Positions 1 to 5,318 of a stretch of DNA of 12,430 nucleotides are shown piece by piece; position 1 is the first letter of the stretch; every line of letters starts with the position of its first letter. The position numbers and the translations under genes were made by a program. The notes under the pieces were generated by a model that was not told the DNA's origin, did not search any database, and saw only the letters and a program-made list of their open reading frames with translations. Origin of the DNA: an uncultured Flavobacteriaceae bacterium (GTDB taxonomy: Bacteria > Bacteroidota > Bacteroidia > Flavobacteriales > Flavobacteriaceae); assembly GCA_913044085.1 (NCBI GenBank), contig CAJWNW010000045.1, positions 1-12,430 of the forward strand, in the 5' to 3' direction.

Positions 1-710
1 TTTTGCAACTCAAATGGAGAAATAGAAGTTTCAATCAAATCGTAATTGTCAGATTCAGAAATCATGTCAATTAATTGATCTCTAATAATACCCTTTAAGC
101 AACCATCTGCCAATGGCGGTGTTTTGATGACATTATCTTTGACAAGAAAAACATTTCCGTTAAGGGCCTCAATGATATTTTTGTTGGTATTTAGCAACAA
201 ACAGTTGTCATAGTTATTTTCTTTGGCAAATATACTGCCCACAACATTGATGGCTTTGTTATTGGTTTTTAAAGTAGATAATAAATTTGGGGCGATAAAA
301 TAATCCTTAAAAAGTTCTATTTCACAAGAATCGGTATGTGAATTGTAAATATCAGAATCCAAGGGTGCTAAAGCAATTGTGAATTTGACGGCGTTGGAAG
401 TGGGTGTGTAATAACCCCCTGTTGCTCTAAAAACTGTTAATTTAACTCGGTAAGATTTTGCTTTTTCGGATTGTGTATCAACTAAATCCATGATTTGAGA
501 CTCTAAAAACTCAGGAGTAAAGTGCATCGGAATCTCCATGCGAAGAATGCGCATTGAAGCCATAAGTCGGAAATAATGTGCTTCCCAAAAAAGAGGCTTG
601 CTGTTAACTTTGATGGTTTCAAAAACCGCATCGCCATAGGCAAAACCCCTGTTGTCAACTGATAAATAGGCTTCGGAATCTTCTAAAATGGTCCCGTTGA
701 TGTTAATCAT
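1..710 (-). CDS. Class IV (fold-type IV PLP) aminotransferase, 3' end cut by window edge
   Basis: The gene reads from an ATG at 708-710 leftward off the window, giving 236 visible residues; the family is usually about 270-290, so roughly 40 C-terminal residues are missing. The start MININGTILEDSEAYLSVDN is followed by RGFAYGDAVFET (residues 21-32), the N-terminal signature of branched-chain and D-amino-acid aminotransferases and aminodeoxychorismate lyases (PabC). The likely PLP lysine is K148 in STLKTNNKA, followed by the NCLLLNTN and EALNGNVF segments typical of the fold. The protein should be a soluble PLP enzyme. Sequence alone does not separate IlvE-, Dat- and PabC-like activities; the short N-terminus fits PabC/Dat better than classical IlvE. 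It lies 45 bp downstream of the START-like gene on the same strand with no separate promoter evident, so the two are probably cotranscribed. Confidence 0.88.
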   Translation of the reverse strand, partial: MININGTILEDSEAYLSVDNRGFAYGDAVFETIKVNSKPLFWEAHYFRLMASMRILRMEIPMHFTPEFLESQIMDLVDTQSEKAKSYRVKLTVFRATGGYYTPTSNAVKFTIALAPLDSDIYNSHTDSCEIELFKDYFIAPNLLSTLKTNNKAINVVGSIFAKENNYDNCLLLNTNKNIIEALNGNVFLVKDNVIKTPPLADGCLKGIIRDQLIDMISESDNYDLIETSISPFELQ

Positions 711-722
711 AAATATTGAAGG

Positions 723-757
723 AAAATGCTGTGAATATATGCCAAATTAAGCATTTT
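723..757. repeat. Intercistronic inverted repeat between the START-like gene and the aminotransferase
   Basis: Eight-base arms AAAATGCT (723-730) and AGCATTTT (750-757) are separated by 19 nt. On the minus-strand transcript the stem would start at the stop codon of the START-like gene and end just before the aminotransferase. The T run after the stem is only four bases and the loop is long, so it is a poor intrinsic terminator. It could be an intercistronic processing or attenuation hairpin, or chance in AT-rich DNA. Confidence 0.3.
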
Positions 758-1142
758 AGCGTGAGCCTAAAATTTGCTTTAAACTTGCGATTTGATTTTC
801 CCATAGCATTTTAGATTCTTCAACCTCATCGTCATCTGAAAAATCTGTTACTATGATGGAAACATCTTTTGTAATACTGTCTACCTGAATTCTAAGTTCA
901 AAAAAGCAGTCGTCATCTTCATTTTCTAACCATCTGAATTTGATTCGCTCTGAATTTTTTTTAGTCAACAATTTAGCTTGCTCCTCAGAATCATCCCATA
1001 TAAATGTGAACAACTCCCCTCTTGAATTTACATTATCCGCAAACCATTCTGAAAGGCCTGAAGGTGTAGAAATATAGTTGTAAAGCAACTGCGGAGAGGC
1101 TTGTATTGGAAATTCCAATTCGTATTTAACTTTGGTACTCAT
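756..1142 (-). CDS. START-like domain protein (AHSA1/START_2-type), 128 aa
   Basis: This is a small soluble single-domain protein with no signal peptide or membrane segment. The N-terminal strand and turn (KVKYELEFPIQASPQLLYNY, residues 4-23) and the following SGLSEWFADNV are characteristic of SRPBCC/START-like folds (AHSA1, polyketide cyclase type), which form a hydrophobic ligand cavity; WFAD sits where AHSA1 proteins have a conserved Trp. A cluster of acidic residues lies at DFSDDDEVEE near the C-terminal helix. The 128-residue length matches the short START-like proteins common in Bacteroidetes. Ligand and role are unknown. It is followed on the same strand by the aminotransferase. A weak promoter candidate, TTT-N20-TATATTGG (1162-1192, minus strand), has one mismatch in each element. 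Confidence 0.85.
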   Translation of the reverse strand: MSTKVKYELEFPIQASPQLLYNYISTPSGLSEWFADNVNSRGELFTFIWDDSEEQAKLLTKKNSERIKFRWLENEDDDCFFELRIQVDSITKDVSIIVTDFSDDDEVEESKMLWENQIASLKQILGSR

Positions 1143-1224
1143 AGTTGTGGTAATTAGTTTTCCAATATATACATTAATTTATTAGTTTTAAAAGAAAAAA
1201 AATATTTTTTACAAAGGATTTATT

Positions 1225-1255
1225 TTGAAAGCCCAGCAATTTGTTTCTATATTTG
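1225..1255 (+). promoter_or_regulatory. Bacteroidetes-type promoter of the tRNA gene
   Basis: TTG (1225-1227, within TTTTG) is followed after exactly 20 bp by TATATTTG (1248-1255), a full match to the TAnnTTTG -7 element of the Bacteroidetes primary sigma factor. The tRNA begins 14 bp after the element, which leaves a short 5' extension for RNase P. Confidence 0.75.
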
Positions 1256-1269
1256 CAGCCATCAATTAT

Positions 1270-1343
1270 GGCGTGGTAGCTCAGTTGGTTAGAGCGTCGG
1301 ATTCATAACCCGGAGGTCGGGAGTTCAAATCTCCCCCACGCTA
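1270..1343 (+). tRNA. tRNA with CAT anticodon, most likely elongator tRNA-Met
   Basis: A 74-nt cloverleaf can be drawn by hand. The acceptor stem is GGCGTGG/CCACGCT with a G1-U72 wobble. The D stem is GCTC/GAGC, the anticodon loop TTCATAA, the T stem GGGAG/CTCCC with loop TTCAAAT, and the discriminator base A1343. CCA is not encoded. The anticodon stem TCGGA/CCCGG has a terminal U-G pair and an A31-C39 mismatch beside the loop. It lacks the initiator hallmarks (C1xA72 mismatch and three G-C pairs next to the loop). A CAT anticodon could also mean lysidine-modified tRNA-Ile2, which cannot be excluded by eye. Confidence 0.93.
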
Positions 1344-1348
1344 CTTTT

Positions 1349-1375
1349 AAACCCTTGTACTTCAAGGGTTTTTTT
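1349..1375 (+). terminator. Intrinsic terminator of the tRNA gene
   Basis: A perfect 9-bp stem, AAACCCTTG (1349-1357) with CAAGGGTTT (1363-1371), encloses a 5-nt loop and runs into a T tract ending at 1375. It starts 5 bp after the tRNA and its T tract overlaps the hisS stop codon (1374-1376), which is read from the other strand. On the minus strand the hairpin is not followed by a long U run, so it should work mainly for the tRNA. Confidence 0.85.
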
Positions 1376-2747
1376 AGTTATTAAATTGTGAAATTAGCGC
1401 TTCTAAGTCCAGTGTTTTTTGACTGCCATCCAACATATTTTTTAGGGTAAAAGTATTGGAGTTCATTTCTTGATTTCCAACCAAAACTATATATGGAATA
1501 TTGCGTTTATTGGCGTATGTGATTTGCTTTTTCAACTTAAGTGCATCAGGATAGAGCTCGGCAACAATACCATTGGATCTCAAAGATTGAATGGCTTTGT
1601 AACAATAAAGACTTTCTTCAGGTCCAAAATTGGTAAACAATACTTGGGTTGTTTGGGTATTATTTTCTGGAAAAAGTCCCAATTCTTCCAAAACAAGTGC
1701 GATTCTGTCAAGGCCAAAACTAATGCCTACTCCGCTCACGCCTTTGAGTCCAAAAATACTGGTCAAATCATCGTAACGCCCACCACCGCCAATAGACCCC
1801 ATGGCAACAGCATCTGGCGCAGAGACCTCAAAAATAGCACCTGTGTAGTAGTTTAGACCACGTGCGAGTGTAATATCTAATTTTAGAGTAGCTGTTTTTA
1901 GTCCCAGTTTATTGATTTTATCCGCTATAAATTCTAGCTCGGAAAGTCCTTCCCTACCAATCTGAGAAGTTCTAAATAGACTACTCAAGGCTTTTAGCTG
2001 TGCTTTGAAATCCCCTGAAATCTTTAAAAGAGGAGTTAATAAAGCGATACCATCGGGTAAAATGCCTTTAGAAAGCATCTCTTCTTTTACTTTTTCTGCC
2101 CCTATTTTATCCAGCTTATCCAAAGCCACAGTAAAATCTATAAGCTTGTCTTGAGCGCCAATGCGTTCTGCAATGGCTGCTAAAATTTTTCTATTGTTAA
2201 TTTTAATAGTGACCCCTTTTAATTTTAAGTCTGAGAAAACAGCATCATACAACTGGATAAATTCAACTTCTTGCCACATGGAATCCGAACCAACTGCATC
2301 GGCATCACATTGGAAAAATTCTTGGAAGCGCCCCTTTTGAGGACGATCGGCACGCCAAACAGGTTGAATTTGATAACGTTTAAAAGGAAAGGTAATGTCG
2401 TTCTGATATTGTACAACATAACGTGCAAATGGTACAGTTAAATCGTAACGCAATGCTTTTTCAGAGAGTGAATTTGAAAAGCGTGCAAGTTGATTGTTTT
2501 CTAAGGCGCTTAAATCCGCTTTTTTAACCTTTTCACCAGAGTTTAAAATTTTAAAAATCAAACGATCGCCTTCATCTCCGTATTTTCCCAAGAGGGTTTC
2601 CGACAACTCAAAGCTGGGTGTTTCAATGGGTGCAAAACCAAAGCGTTTGAAATTTGACTTTATGGTACTGAAAATGTAATCGCGATTGGCAATCTGTTGC
2701 GAGTTGAAGTCTCGCGTTCCTTTAGAAATGCGTGGTTTAGAAGCCAT
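1374..2747 (-). CDS. hisS: Histidyl-tRNA synthetase
   Basis: This cytoplasmic class IIa synthetase charges tRNA-His with histidine. The 457-residue length is somewhat longer than the 424 aa of E. coli HisS. Visible motifs in order are KGTRDF (residues 9-14); LRYDLTVPFARY (99-110); motif 2, QPVWRADRPQKGRFQEF (128-144), with the ATP-binding arginines and the following QCDADAVG; the histidine-specific RGLNYYTGAIFEV (296-308) and GGGRYDDL (321-328); motif 3, GISFGLDRI (341-349); and a C-terminal anticodon-binding domain (about 366-457) containing LFTNFG and VGNQE. The ATG at 2745-2747 gives the family N-terminus MASKPRISKGTRDF. It lies 39 bp downstream of the DUF6495-type gene, with a promoter candidate in and just upstream of that gap, so it may be expressed both by readthrough and independently. 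Confidence 0.97.
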   Translation of the reverse strand: MASKPRISKGTRDFNSQQIANRDYIFSTIKSNFKRFGFAPIETPSFELSETLLGKYGDEGDRLIFKILNSGEKVKKADLSALENNQLARFSNSLSEKALRYDLTVPFARYVVQYQNDITFPFKRYQIQPVWRADRPQKGRFQEFFQCDADAVGSDSMWQEVEFIQLYDAVFSDLKLKGVTIKINNRKILAAIAERIGAQDKLIDFTVALDKLDKIGAEKVKEEMLSKGILPDGIALLTPLLKISGDFKAQLKALSSLFRTSQIGREGLSELEFIADKINKLGLKTATLKLDITLARGLNYYTGAIFEVSAPDAVAMGSIGGGGRYDDLTSIFGLKGVSGVGISFGLDRIALVLEELGLFPENNTQTTQVLFTNFGPEESLYCYKAIQSLRSNGIVAELYPDALKLKKQITYANKRNIPYIVLVGNQEMNSNTFTLKNMLDGSQKTLDLEALISQFNN

Positions 2748-2763
2748 AACGCTTATTTATTAA

Positions 2764-2794
2764 CAAATATCTGATTTTTTAAGATGCTAACCAA
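2764..2794 (-). promoter_or_regulatory. Candidate promoter of hisS
   Basis: On the minus strand, TTG (complement of 2792-2794) is followed after 20 bp by GATATTTG (complement of 2764-2771), one mismatch from TAnnTTTG. The -33 element overlaps the end of the upstream coding region. The expected transcript start is near 2757, about 10 nt before the hisS ATG. Confidence 0.45.
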
Positions 2795-3257
2795 TGAGTT
2801 GCTCAAAATACTTAAACAATTCACCCTTAGTTATCTGCGCACCCTTTTCTATCAATTCAAAAATCTGTATCTTTTTATCCTCTTTAATTTGCTTTTCAGC
2901 ATCAAAAATTTCTACAGTATCAGACATCAAGTTCTCACGCAGCCAAGAGAAGCCGGCTTTTGTAGTTAAATCTACAGTTTTAATATTGACTTTTAGTCCA
3001 ATCAAGGCGATAGCGTTTTCTTTAACATGAAATAAATACATGTGTTGGGGTGCAATATTTTCTAAGAATAAAACTTTATCCAAAACACCTTCCCATATTA
3101 AATCACTGAAAATATCCATCTCAGCTTCAACAACTTCTGGTTTCTGAGACTTTAGTACTTCCCATTCTGCTGCAGTAATAGATTGTGTAGCCAAAAAATT
3201 AATAAATTCTTTGTGCAATTCCTCAAATTGTTCTTTGCTAAGTCGTCTGTACTTCAT
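2787..3257 (-). CDS. DUF6495-type conserved hypothetical protein, 156 aa
   Basis: I recognise this as a Bacteroidetes-restricted conserved protein, probably the family named DUF6495; its function is unknown. The N-terminal block MKYRRLSKEQFEELHKEF followed by INFLATQSITAAEW, and FSDLIWEGVLDKVLFLE near residues 50-67, are the recognisable parts. The protein is acidic and soluble, has no signal peptide or membrane segment, and its predicted helices contain many Glu and Lys residues. It lies between the ribosomal-protein operon and hisS on the same strand. A strong terminator separates it from rplI, and 39 bp separate it from hisS, so cotranscription with hisS is likely. A poor -7 match, TAAGTTTA (3263-3270, minus strand), lies 5 bp before its ATG. 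Location among translation genes hints at, but does not show, a translation-related role. Confidence 0.8.
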   Translation of the reverse strand: MKYRRLSKEQFEELHKEFINFLATQSITAAEWEVLKSQKPEVVEAEMDIFSDLIWEGVLDKVLFLENIAPQHMYLFHVKENAIALIGLKVNIKTVDLTTKAGFSWLRENLMSDTVEIFDAEKQIKEDKKIQIFELIEKGAQITKGELFKYFEQLIG

Positions 3258-3269
3258 GCTTTTAAACTT

Positions 3270-3301
3270 AAAAAAAGGCCTGTCGGTTAAACAGGCCTTT
3301 T
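3270..3301 (-). terminator. Strong intrinsic terminator of the rpsF-rpsR-rplI operon
   Basis: An 11-bp perfect stem, AAAAGGCCTGT (3273-3283) with ACAGGCCTTTT (3291-3301), encloses a 7-nt loop. Read on the minus strand it begins 24 bp after the rplI stop codon and ends in a run of seven T (complement of 3270-3276). The plus-strand reading has a shorter T run, and no gene there needs it. Confidence 0.88.
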
Positions 3302-3325
3302 AAACTAAAAATTTGAGTTTGATGA

Positions 3326-3778
3326 TTATGCTTTTTCAGCAATAATTTCAAAAGGCAACTCTACATTCACATCGCGGTGCAATCGAATCTGAGCATTGTA
3401 TTTGCCTAATCGTTTCACATTACCACCTGTAACAGTGATGAACTTTTTTTCAATGCTTTGACCTGCTTTGTCCAGTGCGGCTGCTACATCAATATTGTTA
3501 ACCGATCCGAAGAGTTTGTCACCACTGCCCACTTTGGCCGTGATTTTAAGCTCTAGATCCTTGATATTTTCAGCTACTTTTTGAGCATCTTCAATAATTT
3601 TCTTTTCTTTGAAAGCGCGTTGCTTTAAATTTTCAGCACGTACTTTTTTTGCTGAAGTTGTTGCTAACACTGCCTGACCACTAGGAATTAAAAAATTTCT
3701 ACCATAACCATTTTTAACGGTTACAACATCATCCTTAAAGCCCAATCCTTCAACGTCTTGTTTTAATATTAGTTCCAT
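3326..3778 (-). CDS. rplI: 50S ribosomal protein bL9
   Basis: bL9 binds 23S rRNA at the base of the L1 stalk and helps maintain reading frame. The N-domain begins MELILKQDVEGLG and contains the family signature NGYGRNFLIPSGQAVLAT (residues 23-40). A charged connecting helix covers about residues 43-75 (KKVRAENLKQRAFKEKKIIE), and the C-terminal rRNA-binding domain contains GSGDKLFGSVNNIDVAAAL and the closing RLHRDVNVELPFEI. The 150-residue length is normal. It is the last gene of the rpsF-rpsR-rplI operon, 13 bp downstream of rpsR, and is followed by a strong terminator. Confidence 0.98.
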   Translation of the reverse strand: MELILKQDVEGLGFKDDVVTVKNGYGRNFLIPSGQAVLATTSAKKVRAENLKQRAFKEKKIIEDAQKVAENIKDLELKITAKVGSGDKLFGSVNNIDVAAALDKAGQSIEKKFITVTGGNVKRLGKYNAQIRLHRDVNVELPFEIIAEKA

Positions 3779-3791
3779 CGTTATGATTATT

Positions 3792-4085
3792 TTATTTTAA
3801 TAAATCCGCTACATAAGGCATCAACGCCAAGTGGCGTGCTCTTTTTACGGCAACAGATACTTTTCTTTGGTACTTTAAAGACGTTCCAGTGAGGCGTCTT
3901 GGAAGTAGTTTGCCTTGTTCGTTTACAAATTTTAAGAGAAAGTCTGGATCTTTATAATCAATGTATTTTATACCTGATTTTTTAAAACGACAGTATTTCT
4001 TTGTTTTGTTGGTTTCGATATTCAAAGGAGTTAAATATCTTATTTCTCCCCCTTTTTTTCCTTTAGCTTGTTGTTCTAATGACAT
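3792..4085 (-). CDS. rpsR: 30S ribosomal protein bS18
   Basis: bS18 is a component of the 30S platform that pairs with bS6. The signature block IDYKDPDFLLKFVNEQGKLL (from about residue 42), followed by PRRLTGTSLKYQRKVSVAVKR and ARHLALMPYV, is unmistakable. At 97 residues it has an N-terminal extension, rich in Lys and Gly, compared with the 75-residue E. coli protein. A single Cys (C32, in KKYCRFKK) remains near the rRNA-contacting region, so there is no complete zinc-binding set. The gene starts 2 bp after the rpsF stop codon, consistent with coupled, stoichiometric synthesis of the bS6:bS18 pair. Confidence 0.98.
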   Translation of the reverse strand: MSLEQQAKGKKGGEIRYLTPLNIETNKTKKYCRFKKSGIKYIDYKDPDFLLKFVNEQGKLLPRRLTGTSLKYQRKVSVAVKRARHLALMPYVADLLK

Positions 4086-4087
4086 AA

Positions 4088-4426
4088 TTACGCTTTGGTT
4101 TTAAGTTTATCTCTCCTGCGCTCTGCCCATGATATGGCGTGCTTGTTTAATTTAACAGTGAGGTAACGCATAAAACGTTCGTCACGTCTAAATTCAACCT
4201 CAAGAGGACCAATGGCCTCTCCTGGGACTATGTATTCAAAAAGGTGGTAAAATCCACTTTTTTTATTTTGGATGGGATAAGCCAATTTCTTTAGACCCCA
4301 ATCCTCTTTTGATACCATCTTGGCTCCTTTTGAAACGAGAAAATCTTCGTATTTCTTTACTGTTTCCTTTATCTGGTCATCAGATAAAACGGGATTTAAG
4401 ATGAAAACAGTTTCGTAATGATTCAT
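4088..4426 (-). CDS. rpsF: 30S ribosomal protein bS6
   Basis: bS6 forms a heterodimer with bS18 on the 30S platform. The 112-residue protein starts MNHYETVFILNPVLSDDQIK. It contains the family block EDWGLKKLAYPIQNKKSGFY (residues 41-60) and RRDERFMRYLTVKL, in a ferredoxin-like fold with a short basic C-terminal tail (RRRDKLKTKA). It is the first gene of the operon with rpsR and rplI. The predicted promoter lies just upstream and leaves a leader of only about 15 nt. Confidence 0.98.
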   Translation of the reverse strand: MNHYETVFILNPVLSDDQIKETVKKYEDFLVSKGAKMVSKEDWGLKKLAYPIQNKKSGFYHLFEYIVPGEAIGPLEVEFRRDERFMRYLTVKLNKHAISWAERRRDKLKTKA

Positions 4427-4448
4427 AATTTATATTTTAAAATGCGTG

Positions 4449-4479
4449 CAAACTTAAGTAATTATTGCGGTTTTGACAA
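4449..4479 (-). promoter_or_regulatory. Promoter of the rpsF-rpsR-rplI operon
   Basis: On the minus strand, TTG (complement of 4477-4479) and TAAGTTTG (complement of 4449-4456, full TAnnTTTG match) are separated by 20 bp. Transcription should start near 4442, giving a leader of about 15 nt before the rpsF ATG. Confidence 0.72.
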
Positions 4480-4531
4480 CACAATTTACATCTTTTTAAT
4501 GTCTCTAGGTAAAGCATTTAAACGTCTTTAA

Positions 4532-4562
4532 TTGGTTTTAATCGATTTTTTACTTAATTTTG
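4532..4562 (+). promoter_or_regulatory. Promoter of the LytTR regulator gene
   Basis: TTG (4532-4534) and TAATTTTG (4555-4562, full TAnnTTTG match) are separated by 20 bp. Transcription should start near 4568, about 34 nt before the ATG. It is divergent from the rpsF promoter; the two -33 elements are about 50 bp apart. Confidence 0.68.
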
Positions 4563-4563
4563 T

Positions 4564-4579
4564 AATTCAAATCTGAATT
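4564..4579. promoter_or_regulatory. Short dyad over the predicted start site of the LytTR gene
   Basis: AATTCA (4564-4569) and TGAATT (4574-4579) form a 6-bp inverted repeat with a 4-bp spacer, starting 1 bp after the -7 element and covering the expected transcription start. It could be an operator or a small 5' hairpin; 6-bp arms in AT-rich DNA may be chance. Confidence 0.3.
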
Positions 4580-4602
4580 GTAGAACCTCTAACCAATTTA
4601 AC

Positions 4603-5316
4603 ATGACTCTAAATTCAATTGTAATTGACTCCAACGCACTGCAGCGTATGGATACTGTTAAAAAAGCCAATGACCACGATAGTGTCAATTTATTGGCAGA
4701 ATTTAGCTCTTGTATTGAAGCCAAAGAGTTTTTATCCAATACAGATGTAGATTTAATTTTTTTGGAAATTGATATTCCTAAAATGGGAGGGTTTGAATTT
4801 CTTGATATCTTAAGTGCTTCAAGTTTATCTGTTCCCAAAGTTGTTATTATATCGAAACGAACTGAAGCGGCTTTTACTTCATACAGCTATGGTGTTGCTG
4901 ACTTTTTATCAAAACCACTTGACGTTGGCCGTTTTGACAAAGCAATAAATAAAACAATTGCTTTGTTTAATTCCACTAATGCTGTGAGGAAACCAAAAGA
5001 AAACCAGCATATTTTTGTTAAGAGCAACCTTAAGAAAAGAAAGGTTTTTGTTAAAGATATCAAATGGGTAGAAGCACTTGGTGACTATGTAAAATTAATT
5101 ACAACCAATGGCAGCTATGTAATCTTATCAACTATGAAAGCTTTTGAGAATGATTTGCCAGCAGGAAAATTTCTAAGAATTCACAAGTCCTACATCATCA
5201 ACCTTAAAAAAATTGATCGTTACAATAGTCGCTTTGTTGAAATTGACAACTCACAAATCCCTTTAAGTCGCAACAAAAAAAACAACCTTTCTAAAGCTCT
5301 TGAAACAGCAAAATAA
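4603..5316 (+). CDS. LytTR-family response regulator with a degenerate receiver domain
   Basis: This 237-residue two-domain cytoplasmic transcription regulator has a CheY-like receiver at about residues 3-122 and a LytTR DNA-binding domain at about 137-235. The LytTR part is well preserved: HIFVKSNLKKRKVFVKDIKW, EALGDYVKLITTNGSYVILS, FLRIHKSYIINLKKIDR and IPLSRNKKNNL. In the receiver, the phospho-acceptor position is Glu (E55 in LIFLEIDIP) where most members have Asp. Only one acidic-pocket residue remains (D9, then S10). The Thr/Ser (S84 in VVIISKR) and Lys (K104 in FLSKPLD) positions are kept. It may therefore act without phosphorylation or be locked in one state. No histidine kinase gene is adjacent. 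It is divergent from rpsF and converges on priA with a 2-bp gap. Target genes are unknown. Confidence 0.93.
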   Translation: MTLNSIVIDSNALQRMDTVKKANDHDSVNLLAEFSSCIEAKEFLSNTDVDLIFLEIDIPKMGGFEFLDILSASSLSVPKVVIISKRTEAAFTSYSYGVADFLSKPLDVGRFDKAINKTIALFNSTNAVRKPKENQHIFVKSNLKKRKVFVKDIKWVEALGDYVKLITTNGSYVILSTMKAFENDLPAGKFLRIHKSYIINLKKIDRYNSRFVEIDNSQIPLSRNKKNNLSKALETAK

Positions 5317-5318
5317 TT

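Noticed and set aside
296..310. Possible frame disruption near the distal part of the aminotransferase
   Set aside because: Translating the minus strand from 710 to 1 gave one uninterrupted frame with all expected blocks in order.
1470..1856. Open frame of 128 codons on the plus strand inside hisS
   Set aside because: It lies entirely opposite the conserved HisRS motifs, and its translation resembles no family; it is an antisense shadow.
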